A stretch of DNA of 46,618 nt from an uncultured Ruminococcus sp. (GTDB lineage Bacteria > Bacillota > Clostridia > Oscillospirales > Ruminococcaceae), in the NCBI GenBank assembly GCA_937926145.1, contig CALANW010000081.1, positions 1 to 46,618 of the forward strand. Reading direction: 5' to 3'. Of the stretch, positions 18,218 through 25,224 are shown one piece after another. The position numbers and the translations under genes are program-made. The notes below the pieces were generated by a model. That model ran no database searches. It saw nothing but the letters and a program-made list of their open reading frames with translations, and had not been told where the DNA came from. Every line of letters begins with the position of its first letter. Position 1 is the stretch's first letter.

Positions 18218-19006
18218 ATGTTTAATATAAAAGCTATAAAAAAGACGGCTGTTATCATGGCAGCCGTAATGAGTGCGGCAATGCTTTTCAGCGGCTGCAA
18301 AGGCACAAGCACGGTCGATGATGAAAACTCTATCGTCAATGCGATCAAGGAGCAGGACGCTGCAAATGCCGCAAAAAATCAGGACGCAGTTATCCACAAC
18401 TTTGAAATGCCTGAGATCGGCGAAAAGATCGCCGTTATCACCGTCAAGGACTACGGCGACATCAAGATCAAGCTCTTCCCCGAAGTTGCATCAAAGGGCG
18501 TTGAAAACTTTACGGGACTTGCAGATATGGGCTACTATGACGAGCTTATTTTCCACCGCATCATCAGCAACTTTATGATACAGGGCGGCGACCCAAAGGG
18601 CAACGGCACAGGCGGCAAGAGCATCTGGGGCGACCAGTTTGACGGCGGCGTTCCCGAGGGACTTTACCATTTCAGCGGCGCAGTTGCATACGCAAACAGC
18701 GGCTCGACCTCCACAGACGGAAGCCAGTTCTACATCGTAAACACTCCCGAGGGATACCTCCAGAACACCTGCGAAGAGCTTATGCAGTATGACCCGAGCA
18801 AGTATTCATGGCCACAGAATGTTGTTGAAATGTACAACGAAAAGGGCGGCACACCGTTCCTCGATGGCAGCTACACAGTTTTCGGTCAGGTTTTCGAGGG
18901 TCTTGACATCGTTCGCGAGCTTGGAAACGTTGAAACGGACGAAAATGACAAGCCTTTGAAGCAGGTACAGATGGAATCCGTAAAGATCGTTGACTATGAG
19001 GGCTGA
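18218..19006 (+). CDS. Cyclophilin-type peptidyl-prolyl isomerase lipoprotein
   Basis: An exported prolyl cis-trans isomerase (262 aa). The signal peptide ends in lipobox LFSGC (Cys at about residue 27), so it should be lipid-anchored outside the membrane. The cyclophilin domain (about 75-260) shows FHRIISNFMIQGGDPKGNGT with the catalytic Arg, the GSQFYIVNT strand and the FGQVFEGLDIV region. A helix-rich insertion (about 165-205) separates the last two. AAAGGAG precedes ATG 18218, 26 nt after the InlB-repeat gene. It may help fold the co-encoded surface proteins; that is inference from context. Confidence 0.92.
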   Translation: MFNIKAIKKTAVIMAAVMSAAMLFSGCKGTSTVDDENSIVNAIKEQDAANAAKNQDAVIHNFEMPEIGEKIAVITVKDYGDIKIKLFPEVASKGVENFTGLADMGYYDELIFHRIISNFMIQGGDPKGNGTGGKSIWGDQFDGGVPEGLYHFSGAVAYANSGSTSTDGSQFYIVNTPEGYLQNTCEELMQYDPSKYSWPQNVVEMYNEKGGTPFLDGSYTVFGQVFEGLDIVRELGNVETDENDKPLKQVQMESVKIVDYEG

Positions 19007-19023
19007 TAAAGCTTAACAAAGCG

Positions 19024-19065
19024 AAATACCTTTGCACGAAACACATTCGGGCAAAGGTATTTTTT
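19024..19065 (+). terminator. Terminator after the cyclophilin gene
   Basis: AATACCTTTGC (19025-19035) pairs with GCAAAGGTATT (19051-19061), followed by TTTT. Confidence 0.85.
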
Positions 19066-19096
19066 CAGCGTTTTCAAACTTTTTTTGCAAAATCCC

Positions 19097-19125
19097 TTGA
19101 CAAAATAACCGTAATGAGCTATAAT
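19097..19125 (+). promoter_or_regulatory. Promoter of tRNA-Pro
   Basis: TTGACA (19097-19102) and TATAAT (19120-19125) with a 17-bp spacer, ending 11 nt before the tRNA. Confidence 0.85.
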
Positions 19126-19136
19126 AATATAGTCGT

Positions 19137-19213
19137 CGGGGTGTGGCGCAGATTGGTAGCGCGCTACCTTGGGGTGGTAGAGGCCGTGGGTTCAAGTCCC
19201 GTCACTCCGACCA
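19137..19213 (+). tRNA. tRNA-Pro (anticodon GGG)
   Basis: The 77-nt cloverleaf has acceptor stem CGGGGTG paired with CACTCCG, discriminator A and an encoded CCA. The anticodon stem CTACC/GGTAG encloses loop TTGGGGT, giving anticodon GGG (reads CCC and CCU). GGTTCAAGTCC forms the T arm. C1-G72 and A73 fit bacterial tRNA-Pro identity. Confidence 0.95.
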
Positions 19214-19215
19214 TT

Positions 19216-19247
19216 AGACCTTGCAGATTATCTGCAAGGTCTTTTTT
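19216..19247 (+). terminator. Terminator of tRNA-Pro
   Basis: GACCTTGCAGA and TCTGCAAGGTC form a near-perfect stem with a TTA loop, followed by TTTTTT (19242-19247). Confidence 0.9.
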
Positions 19248-19260
19248 GTTATAAAAATCC

Positions 19261-19289
19261 TTGACATATTCTCCATAATATGCTAAAAT
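19261..19289 (+). promoter_or_regulatory. Promoter upstream of the MFS transporter
   Basis: TTGACA (19261-19266) and TAAAAT (19284-19289) with a 17-bp spacer. The transcript would carry a leader of about 240 nt before the MFS gene, including the short reading frame at 19329. Confidence 0.7.
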
Positions 19290-19328
19290 CAATTCAGACA
19301 ATCAATTTTATCAAAAGAGGTTTATTTT

Positions 19329-19451
19329 ATGCTTTGGAAAATGACAAACGTAGTGCTTCAAAAAGGATCTGTTTTTCCCTTTTACGGGGATAGTGCGCCC
19401 TTTTTTAAGTCAGTTTGTCACAGAAAAGGCTTTGATATGAATTTCCGATGA
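19329..19451 (+). CDS. Possible 40-aa leader peptide before the MFS gene
   Basis: ATG 19329 has AAGAGG placed 8 nt upstream and opens a 40-codon frame beginning MLWKMTNVVLQKGS and ending TGA at 19449. It starts about 35 nt after the promoter and stops 84 nt before the MFS start. No family is recognised. It could be a small protein, a regulatory leader peptide or a gene remnant. The good ribosome binding site is the only positive evidence. Confidence 0.35.
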   Translation: MLWKMTNVVLQKGSVFPFYGDSAPFFKSVCHRKGFDMNFR

Positions 19452-19534
19452 GTTTTTTCCTGCAAATTGAATAATTCTGTGCGCATTATCTTCTTAAACG
19501 ATTTTTCAAAAATTCGATTTAAGGAGATTTTTTT

Positions 19535-20620
19535 ATGTTTGATATCAAAAAGCAGCTTTCAAAGCTGTATTCATCATCGATGCTCGGAAATCTTTCACTC
19601 ACGGGAGCTTGGGTCGCAATTCTTGCCGTAAGAGGCTACAGCCTTGTTGAGATAGGCATCGCAGAAACCGTTTTTCATATCATCAGCCTTATTTTTGAGA
19701 TACCCTCGGGCGTTCTTGCCGATGTTTTCGGAAGAAAGAAAATGCTGCTCGTCAGCACTGTTATGCGAATGATAGGCAATGTGATAATGATACTCTCGAA
19801 TGACCTTTTCACTGTCTGTATGTCGATAGCTTTTATGGCTCTCAGCTACAATTTTTCCTCGGGAACGGACGAAGCGCTGGCGTATGATTCGCTCAAATTC
19901 TCGGGGCAGGAAAGCAGGTTTGAAAAATTTTGCTCGAACCAGCTTGTCATTTACCGCCTTTGCAGCGGTATCTCCACGCTCTGCGCAGGCTTCGCACTTA
20001 CGATAGGTCACCGCATCGCATACGGTACTGACCTCGTTACGGGAATTATACAGATAGCCATTCTCGCCTCTCTACACGAAATTTACGCCGAAAACAGCTC
20101 GGGAGAAAGCGTTTTGCGCAGGCTTTTGAACTGCTTTAAGGAAAGCGTTGACTTTATAAGAAATGAACGCAGAGCGTTATCACTTATGCTCGCAAACTCT
20201 TTTGTCGGCGCGATAGATATTCTCCTGCTGTTTTTCCTGCAGGCAAAGCTTCCCGAAAAAGGTATCCCCGAATGGGGTCTTGGCTTTGCCCTGCTGTTTA
20301 TGGAAATAGGAGGGATAGTCGGTTCAAAGCTGATACTGAAATTCCCGAGAGCAAGCTATAAAACCGTTTTCGCCGTGACCTCGACACTTGTGCTTGCAGG
20401 CTTTGCCGCCGAACATTCGTCGCTCTTTTATGTTATGGCGCTCGGCGGATTTATTTCAGCCGTTGGCGATGATGCACTGCAGGTCAGAACGAATGCGCTC
20501 CTGCATGATATGTTCCCCTCGGAGCAGCGGGCAACACTCGTTTCGATGGAATCGTTCAGCTTTTCCGTGATCATGATAGTTCTTTCGCCGCTCGCGGGAT
20601 TTGTTTTCACTTATTGGTGA
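19535..20620 (+). CDS. MFS transporter
   Basis: A 361-aa polytopic membrane protein of the major facilitator superfamily. It has about 10-12 hydrophobic segments and the loop 2-3 signature GVLADVFGRKKML (about residues 59-71), the canonical G-x-L-x-D-x-x-G-R-K pattern. Residues GTDEALAYDSLKFSGQESRF (about 109-128) match the drug/metabolite MFS group common in Firmicutes. At 361 aa it is slightly short of the usual 390-420. AAGGAG precedes ATG 19535. The substrate cannot be told; an efflux role is likely but unproven. Its transcript is long-leadered. Confidence 0.85.
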   Translation: MFDIKKQLSKLYSSSMLGNLSLTGAWVAILAVRGYSLVEIGIAETVFHIISLIFEIPSGVLADVFGRKKMLLVSTVMRMIGNVIMILSNDLFTVCMSIAFMALSYNFSSGTDEALAYDSLKFSGQESRFEKFCSNQLVIYRLCSGISTLCAGFALTIGHRIAYGTDLVTGIIQIAILASLHEIYAENSSGESVLRRLLNCFKESVDFIRNERRALSLMLANSFVGAIDILLLFFLQAKLPEKGIPEWGLGFALLFMEIGGIVGSKLILKFPRASYKTVFAVTSTLVLAGFAAEHSSLFYVMALGGFISAVGDDALQVRTNALLHDMFPSEQRATLVSMESFSFSVIMIVLSPLAGFVFTYW

Positions 20621-20632
20621 TAATAATATAGC

Positions 20633-20669
20633 AAAAAGCAGTACCGAACGCAAGTCCGATACTGCTTTT
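20633..20669. terminator. Bidirectional terminator between MFS and cysteine desulfurase genes
   Basis: AAAAGCAGTA pairs with TACTGCTTTT, with A-run on one side and T-run on the other, between two convergent genes. It abuts the stop codon of the minus-strand gene. Confidence 0.85.
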
Positions 20670-20670
20670 G

Positions 20671-21813
20671 TTATTTCGTCTTGGCAAGATTTTCATACCC
20701 GTCAATGATACCGTTGACGAGAGCGTTTATGTCGCCGTTCGTAGTCTCACGGCATATCGATACGCGGATAGCGCTGTCGGCAAGTCTGTCGGGAACTCCC
20801 ATTGCCGTCAGCACGGAGCTGTGCGCGCCCTTTGAGCAGGCAGAACCGCTCGAAACGTACACTCCCCTGCTTTCGAGGTGGTGAAGCATTATCTCCGAGC
20901 GTATGCCCTCGACCGAGAAGTTCAGCACATACGGCGAATGGTCGTCAAGGCTGGAGTTGAGCTTCACATAGGGCAGCTTTGCAAGGCTTTTTACCATATA
21001 ATCACACACTATCTCAGCGTTGCTGTAGGCTGTTGACATTGTTGGGAGCATCGATTTTACCGCTGCGCCGAAGCCTGCAATGAGCGGTACCGATTCCGTT
21101 CCCGAGCGGAAGCCTTTTTCCTGACCGCCGCCGCATATAAGCGGTGCGATCCTTATTCCGTTTCTCACATAAAGTGCGCCTACGCCTTTGAGCGCATTGA
21201 CTTTATGTCCCGAAACGACCACGCAGTCAGCCATAAGCGCCGCAGTCTTTATCGGCAACTTCATAAATGCCTGAACGCAGTCGCAATGGGTTATGCACTC
21301 AGGATATGTACGCTTTATTGCTGTGAAAATTTTCTTGACGGGATTTATCGCGCCCGTTTCGTTGTTGACATACATACACGAAGCGAGGAACGTGTTCTCA
21401 TCGACTGCCGCAACGAATTCGTCAGCGTCGATAACGCCGTTTCGGTTCGGGACAATGCGAACAACCTCATACTCGCCGCTTTCTTCGAGCCTTTTTATCG
21501 GCTCTGCAACGGAGGGGTGTTCGATCGCGGAAACGACGATCTTCTTGCGGTTACGCTTGCCGTAATTCTTCGCCGCGCCGAAAACGACAGTGTTGTTCGC
21601 TTCGGTCGCGCCCGAGGTAAAGGTCACGCACTTCGGGTCACAGACGAGAGCCGCCGCGATAGCCTTTCTCGCCTCGGTAACCTCCTGCTCCGCTTCAAGT
21701 CCGAGCTTATGGAGTGAGGACGGATTGCCGAATTTGTAAAGCATATTGTCAAGCACAGCCGACATTGCCGCTTCGCAGGGCTTTGTCGTTGCCGCATTAT
21801 CAAGATAAACCAT
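20671..21813 (-). CDS. Cysteine desulfurase (NifS/IscS type)
   Basis: A PLP enzyme that releases sulfur from L-cysteine as enzyme persulfide for Fe-S clusters or thiolation. The 380-aa protein starts VYLDNAATTKPCEA after Met, as NifS-like proteins do. The PLP lysine lies in VVSGHKVNALKGVG and the persulfide cysteine in SSGSACSKGAHSS. FTSGATEANN is the PLP phosphate-binding region. ATG 21813 is chosen because GAAGGG lies 11 nt upstream; ATG 21822 is nearly fused to that site. No iscU or thiI neighbours it here, so the sulfur acceptor is unknown. Confidence 0.93.
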   Translation of the reverse strand: MVYLDNAATTKPCEAAMSAVLDNMLYKFGNPSSLHKLGLEAEQEVTEARKAIAAALVCDPKCVTFTSGATEANNTVVFGAAKNYGKRNRKKIVVSAIEHPSVAEPIKRLEESGEYEVVRIVPNRNGVIDADEFVAAVDENTFLASCMYVNNETGAINPVKKIFTAIKRTYPECITHCDCVQAFMKLPIKTAALMADCVVVSGHKVNALKGVGALYVRNGIRIAPLICGGGQEKGFRSGTESVPLIAGFGAAVKSMLPTMSTAYSNAEIVCDYMVKSLAKLPYVKLNSSLDDHSPYVLNFSVEGIRSEIMLHHLESRGVYVSSGSACSKGAHSSVLTAMGVPDRLADSAIRVSICRETTNGDINALVNGIIDGYENLAKTK

Positions 21814-21847
21814 TAATTTCATTTCCCTTCAAAGATATACTTCTTTT

Positions 21848-21876
21848 ATTATACAACATTTCGCCGAAAATTCCAA
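21848..21876 (-). promoter_or_regulatory. Promoter of the cysteine desulfurase gene
   Basis: On the minus strand, TTGGAA (21876-21871) and TATAAT (21853-21848) with a 17-bp spacer. Transcription would start about 30 nt before the gene. Confidence 0.65.
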
Positions 21877-22085
21877 CATTCTTTGCAAAAATTTTTCTTT
21901 CAGCTTTTTCAACAATGAGAAAATTATCTGACAGCTTTCAATTGTATCAAATAACGAATCGTGATTTTTAACTGTCCAAAACTCTCCGATAAGATATACA
22001 AAATGCACATAAAGCCAAGCCAGCGCAGCTTTTTATATGCTCAAAACATAAATTTTTGTATAAAAAGTTAATCTTGGTTGACTAT
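21877..22085. other. Non-coding AT-rich gap
   Basis: Between the divergent desulfurase and ECF-type genes. I see no gene, riboswitch or terminator with a T-run. Transcription of both neighbours seems to start at the edges of this stretch. Confidence 0.4.
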
Positions 22086-22114
22086 TTGCGAAAACGGTGC
22101 TTCGGACTTATAAT
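22086..22114 (+). promoter_or_regulatory. Promoter of the ECF-type S component gene
   Basis: TTGCGA (22086-22091) and TATAAT (22109-22114) with a 17-bp spacer, about 45 nt before the ribosome binding site. Confidence 0.65.
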
Positions 22115-22164
22115 TAAATAATACCAATTAATTCAGTATGTATTGAATGGAAAGAGGAAGAAAA

Positions 22165-23001
22165 ATGGCAGAAAACACAGTTAGCAAAAAAGCTGCTCCT
22201 TCTGCGAGCAGAAAGACTTTGTACCGAATAATAATCGTCGGTCTTATGGCTGCACTCGTCTATGCAGGTAACTATCTTCAGATCAAGATCCCGAACGGCG
22301 TTCTTGTAACAAGAATCCACCTCGGCAACTCAATGTGCCTGCTCGCAGGTCTGCTGTTCGGCGCACTCAACGGCGGTCTTGCTTCGGGTATCGGCGCAGG
22401 ACTTTACGACCTTTTTGACCCCGTGTACATCGTTTCCGCACCGTATACATTCATTTCCAAGTTTGCAATGGGTATGACAGCAGGTCTTCTCCGCACGAAC
22501 AACGAGAAAAAGCGCGTTATCATTGCAGCTGTCGTAGGTCAGCTCACATACATCGTACTGTATCTGCTCAAAACTTACGTTACGATAATCATTCTCGGCG
22601 GCACATCTCAGGCAGCATGGGCAGCAGTCGGCACGAACGCTATAACATCGAGCATCAATGCAGTTCTCGCAGTTGTTATCGCAGTTCCGCTCTACTTCCT
22701 GCTCCGCGCAGCACTCAAAAAGACTGGCATTTTTGAATTCATCAAGGCAAACGACAGAACAGAAAAGAGAGAAAACAAATACTTTAACCCCGTTACTATC
22801 TGCCTTGTTATCTTCTCCGTTGCAGCAACACTTCTCTACACTATCAACCTCGCAGCAACGAATAAGGTAAAGGCAGCAGAAGAAAAGAAAGAAGCAGCAT
22901 ATCAGGAACAGATAGATCAGCTCAACAGCGACATTGACGACCTCTACGCACAGCTCGGACTTGAAAGGCCGCAGCCGGCGGAAGAAGCAAGTGAGGAATA
23001 A
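22165..23001 (+). CDS. ECF transporter S component-like membrane protein
   Basis: A 278-aa polytopic protein resembling substrate-capture (S) components of energy-coupling-factor vitamin transporters. There are about six hydrophobic segments in the first 195 residues. The loop RIHLGNSMCLLAGLLFGALN followed by GIGAGLYDLFDPVYIVSAPY matches the general S-component pattern. A seventh hydrophobic segment (about 212-232) and a C-terminal coiled-coil tail (QLNSDIDDLYAQL) are unusual additions. The start is ATG 22165, with AAAGAGG 8 nt upstream; an ATG at 22147 precedes that site. No ATPase or T-component gene is nearby, so it would use a shared ECF module. Substrate unknown. Confidence 0.75.
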   Translation: MAENTVSKKAAPSASRKTLYRIIIVGLMAALVYAGNYLQIKIPNGVLVTRIHLGNSMCLLAGLLFGALNGGLASGIGAGLYDLFDPVYIVSAPYTFISKFAMGMTAGLLRTNNEKKRVIIAAVVGQLTYIVLYLLKTYVTIIILGGTSQAAWAAVGTNAITSSINAVLAVVIAVPLYFLLRAALKKTGIFEFIKANDRTEKRENKYFNPVTICLVIFSVAATLLYTINLAATNKVKAAEEKKEAAYQEQIDQLNSDIDDLYAQLGLERPQPAEEASEE

Positions 23002-23052
23002 TTTGGAATTCGGAATTATTTATGCTCCGTAAATAGATACTAATACACTTAA

Positions 23053-23104
23053 ACAGACCTATTTTCAAAGGAATAATTCCGATGGAAATAGGTCTGTTCG
23101 TTTT
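23053..23104 (+). terminator. Terminator of the ECF-type gene
   Basis: ACAGACCTATTT (23053-23064) pairs with AAATAGGTCTGT (23087-23098), followed by TCGTTTT. The long loop and short T tract make it moderate. Confidence 0.65.
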
Positions 23105-23154
23105 GCTGCGCGGACAACGCCAGTCCTGCGCAGCATAGCATTTCACAATAAACG

Positions 23155-23203
23155 AATGCCCTTGTGTTCATCGGATAGACACGTTGAAAACAAGGGCATT
23201 TTT
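23155..23203. terminator. Second hairpin terminator in the convergent gap
   Basis: AATGCCCTTG (23155-23164) pairs with CAAGGGCATT (23191-23200), followed by TTT. The stem is strong; the tract is short on both strands. Confidence 0.6.
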
Positions 23204-23383
23204 GAAATTTTACGCAAAATCGCTGACGCGATTCGGGACGGCGACCCGTCCCTACAGAAATTTTGTCTAAAATAAAGGGTTTGCAACGGGCGGATATAGA
23301 ATCCGCCCCTACGGAATTCAGGTTTTTGTGACAATATGCGGAATATAAATAATTCCGCATTCCGAATTCCTAATTCCGAATTC

Positions 23384-24463
23384 TTATCCTGCCGCTTTCA
23401 TCGGTGCGATAAAGCAGAGGTAGATATACACTATGAAAACCACATACCAAAGCAGCGTTCTCAGAAGCATTGGCAGTCCTCTGCTCTTTCCTGCAGGAGT
23501 CGGCTTGCGGACATTGCCGCCCTTTACCATTGCAATTATGAGCAGCGTTATGCCAAGGAACATAAAGCCATAGCGGAATATCGCATTTATCATCATAAGA
23601 ACCATAAACGCAGCATTTCCGCCCATTGCGGCGTTCGCATCGCCTGCGGCAACTTTCGCAAAGGTTTCAAAGTCCGCCGCCTGCATTGCAAGCTGCATCA
23701 CCACTCCCGAGGTATTGACGATGATATGCATTATTATCGACGGGATAATTGAACCTGAGCGCAGGTCTGCTGCGGCGAGTATAAGTCCGAGCATAAACGC
23801 GAGTATGAACTGCTGATAATTCTGGTGCATAAGACCGAATATGAGCGCCGAAAGCACTATCGCAAAGCGCTCGTTATACTTTCTCATACTTTGCAGTATA
23901 ACGCCGCGGTACAGAAGCTCCTCCAGCACAGGACCGAGCAGGCTTGCGTAAAAGTACATAAACCACAGCGACCATGCGGAATTGTTCTGCGCCGTCAGAT
24001 CGACCGTTTGCGATTCGAGTCCGAACTGTTTCAGAATATATCCCACAAAAGTCGCAATAAGCGCCGCGGCTGTCTGAAGTCCGAGGCATATTGAACATTC
24101 TTTCACCAATTCGCCGCCCGTAAAGCCGTTTCGCGTAAAAAGCTTTTTCAGGTCAAGCTTCAGCAGCTTCACGCCGATAAGTATTGACACAACTTCGCTT
24201 ATGATAGGGATAAGGCACGATCTTACGGTGTTGATATCGTCATTTTCCAAGACCTTTACGCCATTATTCCAAAGTTCGCGCAGCGAAGAAAAGCTTCCTC
24301 CCGCAAGTCCGCATAAAAGCACCGACGAAAAATACAGCACAACATTGAAAAGCAGCACGTTGATGAGTATCACCAGCGCTGTTTTCATATATTGACGGCG
24401 GATAAGCTTTCGCTCCTCCTTTTCGGGTTTCAGCGTGACAGTCTGATAATTGATATTTTCCAT
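23384..24463 (-). CDS. CPBP family intramembrane metalloprotease
   Basis: A 359-aa polytopic membrane protein with the CAAX protease/bacteriocin-processing (CPBP, Abi) domain in about residues 160-255. Motif 1 is EELLYRGVI, with the paired catalytic glutamates and Arg, motif 2 is FGLMHQN, with a metal-ligand His, and a further His lies in IIMHIIVN. The N-terminal part has a hydrophilic stretch, then several membrane segments. Some members cleave anti-sigma factors or process peptides; the substrate here is unknown. AAGGAG precedes ATG 24463. It lies 15 nt after rnhA and is probably cotranscribed with it. Confidence 0.9.
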   Translation of the reverse strand: MENINYQTVTLKPEKEERKLIRRQYMKTALVILINVLLFNVVLYFSSVLLCGLAGGSFSSLRELWNNGVKVLENDDINTVRSCLIPIISEVVSILIGVKLLKLDLKKLFTRNGFTGGELVKECSICLGLQTAAALIATFVGYILKQFGLESQTVDLTAQNNSAWSLWFMYFYASLLGPVLEELLYRGVILQSMRKYNERFAIVLSALIFGLMHQNYQQFILAFMLGLILAAADLRSGSIIPSIIMHIIVNTSGVVMQLAMQAADFETFAKVAAGDANAAMGGNAAFMVLMMINAIFRYGFMFLGITLLIIAMVKGGNVRKPTPAGKSRGLPMLLRTLLWYVVFIVYIYLCFIAPMKAAG

Positions 24464-24478
24464 TTTGTCTCCTTTTTG

Positions 24479-24940
24479 TCAAAGCAAAGCCGCTTTATCG
24501 CGTTCCATTACCGCAAGCTCGTCACAGCGTTCGTTTTCGGGGTGTCCTGCGTGACCTTTTACCCAAACGAATGTAACCTTGTGCCGCTCTGTGAGCGTTA
24601 AAAGCTGCTCCCAGAGGTCGGAATTGAGCGCAGGCTTTCTGTCTGATTTTATCCAGCCGTTTTTCTTCCACGAAGCCGCCCAGCCTTTGTTTATGCCGTC
24701 ACAGACGTACTTGCTGTCGGTCGTGAGCGTGACCTCGCAGGGAAATTTCAGCGCAGAAAGTCCTGCTATCGCGCCCGAAAGCTCCATACGGTTGTTGGTG
24801 GTGTTTTTCTCACCGCCCGAAAGCTCCTTTTCCTTGCCCATTGCGCGCAGGATAACACCATATCCGCCGGGTCCGGGATTCCCCGAGCAGGCGCCGTCGG
24901 TGAATATTTCAACCTTTGTCAAAGCGTTATTTTCAGCCAT
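24479..24940 (-). CDS. rnhA: Ribonuclease HI
   Basis: Degrades the RNA strand of RNA-DNA hybrids in the cytoplasm. The 153-aa length is that of classic RNase HI. Catalytic acids are visible: D15 in FTDGACSGNPGPGG, E53 in NNRMELSG, D75 in TTDSKYV and D140 in ENERCDELA. The flexible-loop His lies in VKGHAGHPEN. GGAGGAAATT stands directly before ATG 24940, so the shorter start is preferred to an in-frame ATG at 24964. A -10 TATAAT (minus strand, 24975-24970) lies about 30 nt upstream. First gene of a two-gene unit with the CPBP protease. Confidence 0.96.
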   Translation of the reverse strand: MAENNALTKVEIFTDGACSGNPGPGGYGVILRAMGKEKELSGGEKNTTNNRMELSGAIAGLSALKFPCEVTLTTDSKYVCDGINKGWAASWKKNGWIKSDRKPALNSDLWEQLLTLTERHKVTFVWVKGHAGHPENERCDELAVMERDKAALL

Positions 24941-25078
24941 AATTTCCTCCGAATTTATTTTCAAATTTTATTATAGCATATTTTTTCAAATTTGAACAGT
25001 ATATTTCCTCATTTATTGGGTTTTTACTAAGAAATGCAAAAATATTTGTGCAAAACATACATTACACATCTAAAACTG

Positions 25079-25107
25079 TTGACAGATTTAATACACAATG
25101 CTATAAT
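25079..25107 (+). promoter_or_regulatory. Promoter of the solute-binding lipoprotein gene
   Basis: TTGACA (25079-25084) and TATAAT (25102-25107) with a 17-bp spacer: a consensus sigma-A promoter, giving a leader of about 110 nt. Confidence 0.85.
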
Positions 25108-25150
25108 ATAGGCATATTAAATGTAAGTTATGTGCATTTGCCCGTAAATA

Positions 25151-25164
25151 TGGAAACGTTTTCA
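25151..25164 (+). promoter_or_regulatory. cre-type (CcpA/LacI family) operator
   Basis: TGGAAACGTTTTCA matches the catabolite-responsive element consensus TGNAANCGNTNNCA at every fixed position and is nearly palindromic. It lies about 45 bp after the -10, inside the leader, where a bound CcpA or LacI-type repressor would act as a roadblock. This points to control by carbon source. Confidence 0.75.
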
Positions 25165-25224
25165 AAAATTGTGGGCAAAGCTTTACGCCAAATATGTACA
25201 TACCATTTTAAGGAGGAATTTTTC

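Larger units (their letters stand above)
23002..23383. repeat. Composite hairpin/palindrome element filling a convergent gap
   Basis: The ends are inverted copies: GGAATTCGGAATTATTTATG at 23006 and its reverse complement near 23345-23370. Inside are a T-tailed hairpin (23053-23104), GCTGCGCGGAC/GTCCTGCGCAGC (23105-23134), a second T-tailed hairpin (23155-23203), and two GC-rich palindromes: GGGACGG...CCGTCCC near 23236 and GGGCGGAT...ATCCGCCC near 23288. It runs from just after one stop codon to the other. I recognise the last two palindromes as a type dispersed in Clostridia genomes; that is recall, not a search. Confidence 0.65.

Noticed and set aside
21877..22085. Riboswitch in front of the ECF-type S component
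   Set aside because: The promoter (22086-22114) lies after this stretch, leaving a leader of only about 50 nt, too short for a vitamin riboswitch.
25048..25224. 59-residue N-terminal extension of the solute-binding protein
   Set aside because: It would start upstream of the promoter; AAGGAGG and the signal peptide set the start at TTG 25225.
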